A stretch of DNA of 43,292 bases from Thalassotalea sp. (lineage in GTDB: Bacteria; Pseudomonadota; Gammaproteobacteria; Enterobacterales; Alteromonadaceae): the NCBI GenBank assembly GCA_022448425.1, contig JAKVCY010000145.1:1-43292 (forward strand), in the 5' to 3' direction. The notes below the pieces were generated by a model. It was not told the DNA's origin. It searched no databases and saw nothing but the letters and a program-made list of their open reading frames with translations. The translations under genes and the position numbers were made by a program. Position 1 is the first letter of the stretch; each line of letters opens with the position of its first letter. Below are positions 17,140-24,025 of the stretch, piece after piece.

Positions 17140-17403
17140 TTATTGATCGGCTGACCAGTCTCTTAGCTTTTGCTTATCAAAATTGCACGCTTTGATAGAC
17201 TGATAGAGCTTGCCAATCAACAGCACTAAGTCTTGGTTGGTATTCACAACCACGGTAGGCAATGTGCAGTCCTGCATGAGCTGTTGTGGTGGCTGTACTT
17301 TCTGTATCTGTACCACGGTCACTGTCTTGATCTCTGGCGTTGTTGAGCAACCTAATAACAGCAACGGGAACAGGCTCATCAGCCCAGCTTTTAACTTGTT
17401 CAT
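17140..17403 (-). CDS. Outer-membrane spanin lipoprotein, Rz1-like (nested in Rz)
   Basis: 87 residues from the Met that starts MNKLKAGLMSLFPLLLLGCS: a lipoprotein signal with lipobox LLGC, cleavage before Cys about 19. Mature part is short and contains a PPQQ proline pair. It is read in a different frame inside the Rz gene and runs 37 bases past its stop, the classic Rz/Rz1 overlap. Inserts in the outer membrane and joins the inner spanin to fuse membranes at lysis. Confidence 0.8.
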   Translation of the reverse strand: MNKLKAGLMSLFPLLLLGCSTTPEIKTVTVVQIQKVQPPQQLMQDCTLPTVVVNTNQDLVLLIGKLYQSIKACNFDKQKLRDWSADQ

Positions 17404-17752
17404 CGGTATGTTCCAGTTCAGTAAGGTTAAGCTCAAACTGAGTGAGTTGATCACGCAGTTCAGCAATCTTAGTAAGACGCTGAGCGGCTAATACTTCTCT
17501 GCTCTGAATCTCAAGCAAGGCGGCTTGAGTAGCATGGTTAGCCTGCTCAACACTCACGGTTAGTGAAGTAATCTCAGCCTGCTTAGCCATAAGCTGCTGA
17601 GCTTTGTTGTCAATTTCTAACTGTTGTTGCTCAATCTGATTATTAAGGCTAGACACATACAGCCAAGCACCACCAACGACAACAGCACCAACAAGGTACT
17701 TAGTTGCCGGTGCTGACCATAAGCCAGTGAAACCGCTTAATGTGCTGAACAT
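17177..17752 (-). CDS. Inner-membrane spanin, Rz-like
   Basis: 191 residues: N-terminal membrane anchor (ATKYLVGAVVVGGAWLYV, about 16-33), then a periplasmic coiled coil to about 115, then SWADEPVPVAVIRLLNNARD, a motif typical of DUF2570/Rz spanins. Residues after about 140 are an extension rich in Thr/Asp that may exist because the Rz1 frame overlaps it. Overlaps the lysozyme gene by about 50 bases. Confidence 0.85.
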   Translation of the reverse strand: MFSTLSGFTGLWSAPATKYLVGAVVVGGAWLYVSSLNNQIEQQQLEIDNKAQQLMAKQAEITSLTVSVEQANHATQAALLEIQSREVLAAQRLTKIAELRDQLTQFELNLTELEHTDEQVKSWADEPVPVAVIRLLNNARDQDSDRGTDTESTATTTAHAGLHIAYRGCEYQPRLSAVDWQALSVYQSVQF

Positions 17753-18272
17753 AGTTAATAGTCTCTTTGCTGTGATAACCAGTAACCTCAGGTAAGCAGT
17801 CGATTATTGGCTGGTAATACACCGCACCATTGCACTTAACCTGAGATTTAAGAATGTTTCCGAAACCCGCATTGTATGAAGCCAATGCCAGTTTATAGCG
17901 TTCCCGCTGAGGTCGTGGGCTACTCCATCCCTTATTGAGTCGCTTCATGTATAAAGCCGCTGCTCTGATAGAGTGAGCTGGTAACCACGGGTTTTGTAAC
18001 TTAGAGTGTCTCTCTGTCATTTCACGCCAAGTGTTTGGCATGAACTGGCACAACCCTTGTGCGCCGACTGGAGATACCGCTAATGGTTTAAGTCTGCTTT
18101 CCTGATAACACTGAGCCTTGAGTAATCGCCAGTCAGTACCAACCGGCAAATGAATAGCTGCTCGCTTAAACTCTTTGTCGTACTTATCAGGAAAGAGCGA
18201 GGCCGACCAAGATACACACGGCAACAAAACGCAAGCCGTAGTAAACAGCTTTCGCCATGTCTTCTGCATCAT
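17700..18272 (-). CDS. Endolysin: exported lytic transglycosylase (SLT type)
   Basis: 190 residues. A signal-like N-terminus (KLFTTACVLLPCVSWSAS) precedes an SLT domain with catalytic Glu58 in CYQESRLKPLAVSPVGAQGLCQFMPNTW and the later ALASYNAGFGNI motif. Cleaves the glycan strands in the periplasm. The export signal means a pinholin-type or signal-arrest mechanism is possible rather than the lambda S/R scheme. Between holin candidate and Rz. Confidence 0.85.
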   Translation of the reverse strand: MMQKTWRKLFTTACVLLPCVSWSASLFPDKYDKEFKRAAIHLPVGTDWRLLKAQCYQESRLKPLAVSPVGAQGLCQFMPNTWREMTERHSKLQNPWLPAHSIRAAALYMKRLNKGWSSPRPQRERYKLALASYNAGFGNILKSQVKCNGAVYYQPIIDCLPEVTGYHSKETINYVQHIKRFHWLMVSTGN

Positions 18273-18408
18273 TAATCCACTCTCTAAAAGGGGCTACACC
18301 TAAAATGCGGTCAAACCACATCAAGGCAAAGCGAACACCAACCAAGGCAAATAAAGCCACGGTTAGCTTAAAAATCAATTCAATTGCTACAGCTTCAAGA
18401 CCAAACAT
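18187..18408 (-). CDS. Holin candidate, small two-helix membrane protein
   Basis: 73 residues with two hydrophobic segments (IELIFKLTVALFALVGVRFALMW and FVAVCILVGLALS), the second at the extreme C-terminus, separated by a charged loop (FREWINDAEDMAK). Overlaps the endolysin start by 86 bases. Size and position fit a class II holin or pinholin, but there is no name-giving motif. Confidence 0.6.
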   Translation of the reverse strand: MFGLEAVAIELIFKLTVALFALVGVRFALMWFDRILGVAPFREWINDAEDMAKAVYYGLRFVAVCILVGLALS

Positions 18409-18410
18409 AA

Positions 18411-18770
18411 TTAATTTAAATCCTGATGGTTGTTAATTCGTCGGTTTAGGTTATTCATTGCCGTAACTAAGCTTGGTAAAGACTGATCAAGGCTTTTTAG
18501 GTTTGACTGTAAAGAAGTTAACTGAGCTTCGACTCGTTCCATACGGTCATTGATGCTATCTAGCCTTAGGTTAATATGCTTATCCAGATCATCTTTACGC
18601 AAGTAATGTGACTTAACTTCTTCCCTAAACTCAGAAGTTCTTGTTTTCTCATTGTTATGCTGTTGCCATAGGTTATCTAAACTGCCTCTAACTCCTTTAA
18701 TAACAAAGCCAGCGATAGTAGCTGCTAGGATGCAAAACGAAATTGCAGCCATAAGTAATTCGACAGACAT
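18411..18770 (-). CDS. Membrane-anchored coiled-coil protein of the lysis cassette
   Basis: 119 residues: one N-terminal membrane segment (LLMAAISFCILAATIAGFVI), then a charged coiled coil (HINLRLDSINDRMERVEAQLTSLQSNLKSLDQSL). First gene after the late promoter and its terminators and directly upstream of the holin candidate. The layout resembles XhlA-like or holin-regulator proteins; no precise family recognised. Confidence 0.55.
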   Translation of the reverse strand: MSVELLMAAISFCILAATIAGFVIKGVRGSLDNLWQQHNNEKTRTSEFREEVKSHYLRKDDLDKHINLRLDSINDRMERVEAQLTSLQSNLKSLDQSLPSLVTAMNNLNRRINNHQDLN

Positions 18771-18779
18771 TAAAACCTC

Positions 18780-18816
18780 AAAAATAAAAACCCGCTAAGC
18801 CGAAGCTGTAGCGGGT
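18780..18816 (-). terminator. Second late-leader terminator (tR'-like)
   Basis: Minus-strand stem ACCCGCTA-AGC / GCT-TAGCGGGT with a UUCG loop, followed by TTTTTATTTT. Lies just before the first lysis gene, so late transcripts must pass it. Confidence 0.8.
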
Positions 18817-18862
18817 CACAACAGGAAGAAAACAAATGTTTAAAAACTTATGAAGCACAAAC

Positions 18863-18890
18863 AAAAAAGCCCAAGGCGTTAACCTCGGGC
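18863..18890 (-). terminator. First late-leader terminator (tR'-like)
   Basis: Stem GCCCGAGG / CCTTGGGC (one mismatch) followed on the minus strand by TTTTTT. With the second one it forms a tandem block downstream of the late promoter candidate. Confidence 0.7.
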
Positions 18891-18924
18891 TTTTGAGTGT
18901 AGCTTTGCTAAGCTTACGTGAAAT

Positions 18925-18953
18925 ACTGTACTTTTTGTCTGTACAAAGATCAA
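18925..18953 (-). promoter_or_regulatory. Late promoter candidate (pR'-like)
   Basis: TTGATC (18953-18948), 17 bases, TACAGT (18930-18925) on the minus strand, immediately after the Q-like gene stop. Predicted start near 18918, upstream of two terminators: the arrangement on which Q proteins act. Confidence 0.5.
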
Positions 18954-18958
18954 GTAGT

Positions 18959-19324
18959 TTAAGCTGCTTTTTTAATTTCAGCATCATAAAGCCCACGAGC
19001 CACCCAGCTAACCGCTGCATCAAGCAATGGACCTACCTTAGCTTTGTTAACATCAATCATTACTGCAATTTGGCGATACGATTTACCGTGAATGAAAAAC
19101 AACTTGGCAGTCTCGTAAGCTTTAGCGTCATAAAATTTCAAACCGCTAATAACACTATCTAAGTGCTGAGCGTAATCATCAGTGATATCTAGCGCATTGC
19201 CTAAAACATCTAATTTCACTTCATCTGAGCCTGCTGAGGTGTAACCAGGTAAATACTGAGGTCTGCCCCATAAGCCCCACTGAGCCAAATCATTTTGTGA
19301 GCGATTTTCTAGCTCTGACTGCAT
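18959..19324 (-). CDS. Q: Late antiterminator, Q-like (phage antitermination Q type 1)
   Basis: 121 residues. N-terminus AQWGLWGRPQYLPGYTSAG, then AYETAKLFFIHGKSYRQIAVMIDVNKAKVGPLLDAAVSWVARGLYD, an HTH-like region of the Q type 1 family. It would load on RNA polymerase at the late promoter just downstream and allow read-through of the two terminators into lysis and structural genes. Last gene of the leftward early arm. Confidence 0.8.
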   Translation of the reverse strand: MQSELENRSQNDLAQWGLWGRPQYLPGYTSAGSDEVKLDVLGNALDITDDYAQHLDSVISGLKFYDAKAYETAKLFFIHGKSYRQIAVMIDVNKAKVGPLLDAAVSWVARGLYDAEIKKAA

Positions 19325-19333
19325 GTCAACTCC

Positions 19334-19702
19334 TTACTGTGCTTCGTTATGTGTAACAAGGCAAAGCATGCGTTTGAACTCTCTACACTCATTAGCTGTT
19401 CGCTCGGTTCTCATTAGTAGGATGGGATCTTTAATAACAAGTATCTCATGCTCCTTTAAGATGCTCTCAATAACAGGGTAGCTAATCTCGGTAAGTTCAA
19501 CTGAACCAATCTGGTGTAATTGAGCGACAAACAGTTTTATATCAACATCATCCCAACTGTTACTTCTTAACCAAAGTTCAAAGTAGTCAAACAAATCTGA
19601 TGTGGTGGCACACATACAGCGGATAGCTAACTTACCCATTTGCCACTGCTGCAAGAATCGCTGTATTACCTTGGTTTCTTCTGTATTCGATTGTTGAGTC
19701 AT
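19334..19702 (-). CDS. Hypothetical protein upstream of Q
   Basis: 122 residues from the ATG at 19702, supported by GGGGA six bases upstream; a frame extension to 19780 lacks a ribosome site. Mostly helical (VIQRFLQQWQMGKLAIRCMCATTSDLFDYFELWLRS) with no membrane segment. Family not recognised. Lies between the iteron region and Q, a position often held by small replication or recombination helpers. Confidence 0.65.
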   Translation of the reverse strand: MTQQSNTEETKVIQRFLQQWQMGKLAIRCMCATTSDLFDYFELWLRSNSWDDVDIKLFVAQLHQIGSVELTEISYPVIESILKEHEILVIKDPILLMRTERTANECREFKRMLCLVTHNEAQ

Positions 19703-19732
19703 TATTTCCCCTATTTTTTTGGTATTTCTTGC

Positions 19733-19988
19733 TATGACGCTTCTCTTTGATTTTATTTTTATTGTCATAAGATGCGTCATAACTAAATATTCTTATATTT
19801 CATAGGTATACATATATCTATGACACTTATGACACTTATGACGCTTATTTTAGGTCGCATACATGTGCGCGCGTGTATGTGTGCGCATATATATACGCGG
19901 GAATATAGCGTCATAAGCGTCATAGCCCTTTAAAAATGGGCGATAAAGCGTCATAAGATGCGTCATAAGATGCGTCATAAGCGTCATA
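19733..19988. repeat. Iteron array with GCGTCATA, candidate replication origin
   Basis: At least seven copies of GCGTCATA on plus (19774, 19908, 19917, 19948, 19960, 19972, 19981) and four as TATGACRC on the other strand (19733, 19819, 19828, 19837). Some sit 9 or 12 bases apart. The block lies between the SF3 helicase stop and the next gene and contains no gene. Iterons beside a primase/helicase cassette suggest an origin; a regulatory role is the alternative. Confidence 0.75.
19856..19899. repeat. 44-bp perfect alternating pyrimidine-purine tract
   Basis: Every step from 19856 to 19899 alternates pyrimidine and purine (CG, CA/TG and TA steps). Such tracts favour Z-DNA or easy unwinding. 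It sits in the middle of the iteron array between an inverted and a direct set of repeats. Confidence 0.9.
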
Positions 19989-19989
19989 A

Positions 19990-21399
19990 CTATTCCTCTA
20001 CTATGTGCTTATCAAACTGCCTGCATGATTGCTCAACCTGCTTTCTAAAGTCGGCTTCACCGTATTTATTCACCATATCCGGCGTTAAAAACACTCTCAC
20101 AGTCTTTGGTTGGCTATTGGTATATGGATAGTTCATATTGAGCCTGTGAGGCGTCATACATCGTTGCAGTTCGCTACTGAAATACCGCTGGGTTCGCTTG
20201 AACTCGCCATTTTTTTCACACCAACGACAAAAATGTTTATAAATCTTTGCCGATGTTGCTGTGACATAAGGTATGTCCAATTCGCCGTCTTTCCATAGTC
20301 GATGAAAATAAGCAGGTGAGGGCATACTGGCATCAATCAACCCTTGTTTTTCATAGTTCAATGGTGGTTTGGTATGTGCGTCAAAGTCACCAAGCTCGAT
20401 ATTTAGCATATAGTGCATAAAGCAACTAATGCCATCAGCCTCAATTTCCTCAACCAGCGCATCGAAGTATGGTTTCCCAGCCACTTGATCACCATACAGC
20501 ACTAAATAACGCCTATCACCTTCGTCCAATTCTTGTGGAACAGTAGAGTTAGAATTAAACACAATGTTCATATGGTTTGATTCTTCGTGCTCAGGCAAGT
20601 TCTTCTCATTGATCCTGAACGTTTTACCTGAGATAAGCTGCTTTAGCATACCTTTGTGATGGTTACGTTCCTGACGACTTACCACTTCCTCAGCTACCAC
20701 AAACGACTTAGCACTTTTCCAACCAGTAAACTGGCTTTCTAATTGAGACTGCCCAATGGTTGCACCATGTTTGCCGTAAATGGGTTTTACGACTTCCTCC
20801 CAAATGATAGATTTACCCGTGCCCTCGGCGCCAAACATTACAATAGACGAAGCCATTTTAGCCCCCGGATATTGCAAAGGATACGCTATCCATTTAAGTA
20901 AAAAATCATATTCTTTATCACGGCCACGACACATAAACTTAAGGTGTTGCAATATTTTTTCGCAACCATCTTTGCCTTTTTCATTAGGCTCAATGGCAAA
21001 ACCCTCAAACAAATTAACCTTATCATCACCCAAGTCTTTACCAGGTTCGTAGGCGATACCCATCACTGTTTTGCGCTTAGGGCTCTCACTCCAAAGTTTA
21101 AATTTGTCATTGCCAACACCGTGTCGCAAATGAGACAACCGAATTTGAACCTTGTTTAAATTATCCCAGCAAGTATCAGTCCCCCAAACAAACCAAAAAT
21201 GCTCGAGTAACGCCTCATGTGAATAACGGTTAGTATCATCATAAAGTGAACTTTCTTTTTCTGGCAGACGCCCAGCAGGGGGTGTGGGGGACTCTTCATT
21301 AGCAGAAGGTTGACCAATAACAGCTAAGAGTTGAGCTTTTACCGTATCAATACCAGCATTTATGTGTAAATCATTCCAATCATTAACCGCATTACCCAT
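19990..21399 (-). CDS. SF3 helicase, DUF5906 type (helicase half of phage primase-helicase)
   Basis: 469 residues. Walker A GAEGTGKS at 190-197, Walker B about 232-239 (SFVVAEEV), sensor asparagine in NIVFNSNS, arginine in EGDRRYLV. The C-terminal ~120 residues form a winged-helix-like tail. Unwinds phage DNA at the origin. The N-terminus (NDWNDLHINAGIDTVKAQL) is the linker normally found in the middle of fused Toprim-primase/helicase proteins. The primase half is encoded 0.85 kb upstream, with a Rha/C4 module between. ATG overlaps the Rha stop by 8 bases, with AAGGAG before it. Confidence 0.88.
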   Translation of the reverse strand: MGNAVNDWNDLHINAGIDTVKAQLLAVIGQPSANEESPTPPAGRLPEKESSLYDDTNRYSHEALLEHFWFVWGTDTCWDNLNKVQIRLSHLRHGVGNDKFKLWSESPKRKTVMGIAYEPGKDLGDDKVNLFEGFAIEPNEKGKDGCEKILQHLKFMCRGRDKEYDFLLKWIAYPLQYPGAKMASSIVMFGAEGTGKSIIWEEVVKPIYGKHGATIGQSQLESQFTGWKSAKSFVVAEEVVSRQERNHHKGMLKQLISGKTFRINEKNLPEHEESNHMNIVFNSNSTVPQELDEGDRRYLVLYGDQVAGKPYFDALVEEIEADGISCFMHYMLNIELGDFDAHTKPPLNYEKQGLIDASMPSPAYFHRLWKDGELDIPYVTATSAKIYKHFCRWCEKNGEFKRTQRYFSSELQRCMTPHRLNMNYPYTNSQPKTVRVFLTPDMVNKYGEADFRKQVEQSCRQFDKHIVEE

Positions 21400-21964
21400 G
21401 CCTTACTCCTTGCACGTTTAACAGCTTCTTTGTTAAGCGGTCATTACAAGCAGCCGAAATAGCCAACAACTGCTCAGGAGAAATGCGCATAACATGCCTG
21501 ATAACATCGGGTAGTTTGTCAAAATTAGTAATAAAGTCACTATCTTCTAACGTTTTGGTATAACCCACCTCTCCATCTTCAATCACCATGAGTAATCGCT
21601 GGTAGGCAAGCGGATTGGTTTTAGCGCCATCAAGCTTGGCTTGCATTTGGTTAAACGCATCAATGTACGCTTCTTTCACCATTGCCGCTTTTTTACCCGT
21701 AAAGCCCATGACTAAAAAGATAAAACCGTCTTTGGTCATTTTGTAAGCCGGGCGTTTTTCACCTTTTTGGTCGGTATATTCAACGGGCTGAAAATTCAGC
21801 CGGTTAAATTCATCTGAACATTCTAATGATTCTAGTTTTTGGATGATGTTCTTGTGTTGCTTACCAAATGCTTCGGCAACAAGGTTAGAAGTCGTCGTTG
21901 GCTCGCCATTTAAGGTAGCAAGTGCGTCAATGGGATTTTCTCTAAAGGAAATTGTATTAGGCAT
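21392..21964 (-). CDS. Rha-family regulatory protein with shared C-terminal domain, under C4 RNA control
   Basis: 190 residues from the ATG at 21964, chosen because AGGAGG stands seven bases upstream; the same frame stays open another 96 codons upstream through the C4 region. Residues about 20-110 match the phage Rha regulator (TTSNLVAEAFGKQHKNIIQKLESL, RPAYKMTKDGFIFLVMGFTG). Residues about 120-185 (MVIEDGEVGYTKTLEDSDF, ISPEQLLAISAACNDRL) are homologous to the C-terminus of the KilA-N protein at 7868-8425. Rha proteins hinder phage growth in some hosts or act as regulators; with a C4 leader an antirepressor role is likely. Confidence 0.85.
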   Translation of the reverse strand: MPNTISFRENPIDALATLNGEPTTTSNLVAEAFGKQHKNIIQKLESLECSDEFNRLNFQPVEYTDQKGEKRPAYKMTKDGFIFLVMGFTGKKAAMVKEAYIDAFNQMQAKLDGAKTNPLAYQRLLMVIEDGEVGYTKTLEDSDFITNFDKLPDVIRHVMRISPEQLLAISAACNDRLTKKLLNVQGVRHG

Positions 21965-22249
21965 GATGGCCTCCTGAGTATGCAGTTTGGTATCTGCCAC
22001 ACAAGAGGGACTAATCTCAGTAGGGTGGCAGGCTGAACGGGTTAGTCCTACCGCACTCAGGGAACGGCCGATCCGAAGATCGCCCATCCAGCCCACCATA
22101 GAGCTGAATTTTACGACACAAAAAAACGCACATACAGATAGAGGCGCGTTTATGTCGCCTGAGAAAAACGGGGGACTAATCCCGACACCTGATTTTGCAG
22201 ATGCCTTATTATCGTAGTGCAATGTTGGGTTTACTGTCAAGGCCGTCAT
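21965..22249 (-). CDS. Icd-like / Ash-family leader ORF, in frame with Rha gene (module 2)
   Basis: 95-codon extension in the Rha frame; its ATG overlaps the primase stop (ATGA), allowing coupled translation and a fused Icd-Rha product of 285 residues. Segments LSVCAFFCVVKFSSMVGWMG and SLSAVGLTRSAC resemble Icd-like small proteins and align with the module 1 leader. The frame covers the C4 RNA, so conservation may reflect RNA structure. The internal ATG at 21964 with a strong ribosome site probably gives the main Rha product. Confidence 0.45.
22024..22100 (-). ncRNA. C4-type antisense RNA (module 2)
   Basis: The minus-strand RNA starts TATGGTGGGCTGG, whose partner CAGCCTGCCACC (about 22024-22035) closes the structure. 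It contains CGATC-UUCG-GATCG (near 22075) and a second hairpin. The word GGACTAA (22042-22048, minus sense) matches TTAGTCC targets at 22008-22014, 45-50 bases before the Rha ATG, and at 22173-22179 upstream. Layout equals module 1 with a different antisense word. C4 identification is by motif recall. Confidence 0.78.
22115..22157 (-). terminator. Terminator-like hairpin ahead of C4 RNA (module 2)
   Basis: Minus-strand AACGCGC / GTGCGTT stem with a loop starting CTCTAT and followed by seven T residues. Equivalent to the hairpin at 8581-8622 in module 1. Confidence 0.55.
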
Positions 22250-23307
22250 CAAGCCGCCTTATCTGGTATAGCAGAAAAGTCAGGAGCAGCAACTAAACCG
22301 CCAACAGCAGCAGCTGCTTCATTAGCTTTAGTTATACCAGGGTTACCTTTAGTGGTTGAATCATCGTCGGCACAAAAAATAAAATCCTTATCTGGTAGCT
22401 TTTGTTTTAACTGGCGAGCAACGCTAAGTAAATTACCCGCATCTAACGCTACCGCGCAAGGCCAGTCTGTAGCCATGTGAATAGTTGCGCCTGTTGCGTA
22501 ACCCTCAGCTACGGCAAGAATGTTAGAACTAGCCGCTTTACCAATAAAATGAAAACAGCCAGACTTTCTACCGTGTTTTAAAAACAACTTAGTGCCAGTG
22601 CCGTTGATGATTTGAATGTTCCAAACCTTTTTATCAATGTCGATTAAAGGAATGGCAAGATCGCCACGCTTAACATGCAGAAAAGTAAAGTCGCGGTCTT
22701 GTTTTGGTGGTAAAGCATCAAAGAACGGTTTAATTTCTTTACCACCTGTGACTATCTCAGTAACAAAGTTAGGTTTAATTACCGCAATAAAAGCCGACTT
22801 AATGCCGTACACACCATAAGCATTAACCTTTTTCTCAGTTAAATACTCATTAGACTTTACCGAAATAGTGAATTGTTCTAATAACTGGCAGGCAAAGTCA
22901 GCGATCACCCCGTGCCACTGCTTGCGCTCGGCTTTAGCTTTCGCCTCTTGCTCTGCGCGTTCTTTAGCTCGCTTGGCTTGTTCTTGTTTGAACTGAGCTT
23001 TTTCCTCAGCCGTGTATTCTTTTTGCTCTGGCTTGTAGCCATTATCAATAGCGAGCTTGAATACCGTATTGATGGTGACACCACCACCAACTTGAATACT
23101 GTCTTTCCATGTTGTAGAAAAATTTTTACTGTCGTAAGACTCACCGCCTTTACTCCAGTGCTCGGCAACATCTCTACCACCATCACCGAACTCGTTTTTA
23201 ACGCCCATAAGCACACGAACCCAATCATCACGGCTCATGTTAGGATCAACAAAACTTAGCGCGTCTTCGAGTTCTTCAAGCGTAGGGGGAGCTTGTTCAT
23301 ACTGCAT
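22249..23307 (-). CDS. Phage primase, PriCT-2 plus Toprim (primase half)
   Basis: 352 residues. N-terminus about 8-95 is a PriCT-2 domain (LEDALSFVDPNMSRDDWVRVLMGVK, WSKGGESYDSKNFSTTWKDS); a Lys/Glu/Arg coiled linker follows (about 95-135); the last ~95 residues are a Toprim domain with catalytic Glu near 268 (VAEGYATG) and DDD at 314-316. It synthesises primers for phage replication. It ends at PDFSAIPDKAA, where fused relatives run on into DWNDLH and a helicase domain; that continuation starts the gene at 21399. No zinc-finger or AEP domain seen, so primer synthesis may need a partner. Confidence 0.85.
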   Translation of the reverse strand: MQYEQAPPTLEELEDALSFVDPNMSRDDWVRVLMGVKNEFGDGGRDVAEHWSKGGESYDSKNFSTTWKDSIQVGGGVTINTVFKLAIDNGYKPEQKEYTAEEKAQFKQEQAKRAKERAEQEAKAKAERKQWHGVIADFACQLLEQFTISVKSNEYLTEKKVNAYGVYGIKSAFIAVIKPNFVTEIVTGGKEIKPFFDALPPKQDRDFTFLHVKRGDLAIPLIDIDKKVWNIQIINGTGTKLFLKHGRKSGCFHFIGKAASSNILAVAEGYATGATIHMATDWPCAVALDAGNLLSVARQLKQKLPDKDFIFCADDDSTTKGNPGITKANEAAAAVGGLVAAPDFSAIPDKAA

Positions 23308-23345
23308 TGTTGTTCTTCCTGTTGTTATTCTTTTGTCGAATAGTT

Positions 23346-23537
23346 TTAAGCTTGTTGCCCTGTATGTTCGGGTAAGTCTTTAATCCATGCTCGGGTGATA
23401 TCAGCCGCACTATTGAGCTCAATATGACGCCCTTTTTGTGGATATAACTCTTCCATTAATTCAGCATTGTTACGCATCAGCTTTTGTTGTTGCTCAAGCC
23501 CCACTTGTAATGCTGCTTGTTTTTCTTCTTTAGTCAT
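23346..23537 (-). CDS. Small hypothetical early protein
   Basis: 63 residues from ATG 23537 (GAAGGTG upstream): MTKEEKQAALQVGLEQQQ, helical and charged, with no motif recognised. Its first six codons and 5' leader are repeated 540 bases upstream at 24089 as part of a 27-bp direct repeat, which flanks the plus-strand membrane gene. Confidence 0.6.
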   Translation of the reverse strand: MTKEEKQAALQVGLEQQQKLMRNNAELMEELYPQKGRHIELNSAADITRAWIKDLPEHTGQQA

Positions 23538-23553
23538 TAAACACCTTCTTTGA

Positions 23554-23619
23554 TTGTTAGGCGCTTCCTTAAATTGGTATGCTGAACTTGCATGAAAAAA
23601 CAAACCAAAATAAGGAAGC
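23554..23619 (+). promoter_or_regulatory. Promoter and inverted repeat ahead of membrane-protein gene
   Basis: TTGTTA (23554), 18 bases, TATGCT (23578) is a plausible promoter. GCTTCCTTA (23563-23571) and TAAGGAAGC (23611-23619) form a 9-bp inverted repeat around the predicted start; the right arm also provides the ribosome site AAGGAAG. Confidence 0.4.
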
Positions 23620-23626
23620 TAAAACT

Positions 23627-24025
23627 TTGACACCGAATCAAATCGCCATAGAGTGGATGGATGACGCTAACAATATTTCGCAAGAGCTTTCCAAAACCTT
23701 AATGATTGTCTCTGCTACTTTGTTAGTGTTTTCTACAGCCATTCCATCACACCCCGCAATCGACACTAGCAATCCCCAGTGGATGTATCGCATCCCGTGG
23801 ATTCTGATACTGTTGAGCTTGATGTTTGGGATACTTTTTCACTTATTGAAGAACCACAGACTTCGCACACATGCTGCGGCTCTTTTGTCAGGACACGAAT
23901 TTTCATTCCGTTCGGGATTGAATATCGGGAGTCCGCCTTATAAGAGCGAAAAGCTCTGTATCGTTTTACAACCGCTACTTTTACTAATCGGATTAACCAC
24001 AACAGGGGTTTTAGTACTTTGGTAG
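23627..24025 (+). CDS. Small multi-pass membrane protein, prophage cargo (exclusion candidate)
   Basis: 132 residues from TTG at 23627, chosen because AAGGAAG stands eight bases before it; an ATG at 23579 lies in the promoter region. Three hydrophobic segments: TLMIVSATLLVFSTAI, ILILLSLMFGILFHLL and LCIVLQPLLLLIGLTTTGVLVLW, joined by a short cytoplasmic loop with HRLRTHAAALLSGHEF. No family recognised. It has its own promoter, opposes the early operon and is flanked by direct repeats, which marks it as a moron. Small membrane proteins of this sort often exclude superinfecting phage; that is inference. Confidence 0.6.
   Translation: MTPNQIAIEWMDDANNISQELSKTLMIVSATLLVFSTAIPSHPAIDTSNPQWMYRIPWILILLSLMFGILFHLLKNHRLRTHAAALLSGHEFSFRSGLNIGSPPYKSEKLCIVLQPLLLLIGLTTTGVLVLW

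Noticed and set aside
17041..19940. AGCCCTTTAAAAAT shared by the cos-side region and the iteron region
   Set aside because: A 14-base match in AT-rich DNA of this length is expected by chance a few times.
19733..19988. CRISPR-like array
   Set aside because: Repeats are only 8-9 bases, occur on both strands and have no regular spacers.
22912..23259. 115-codon plus-strand frame with hydrophobic runs inside the primase gene
   Set aside because: It is the complement of the primase Lys/Glu linker, which reads as Leu/Phe-rich; no start signals.
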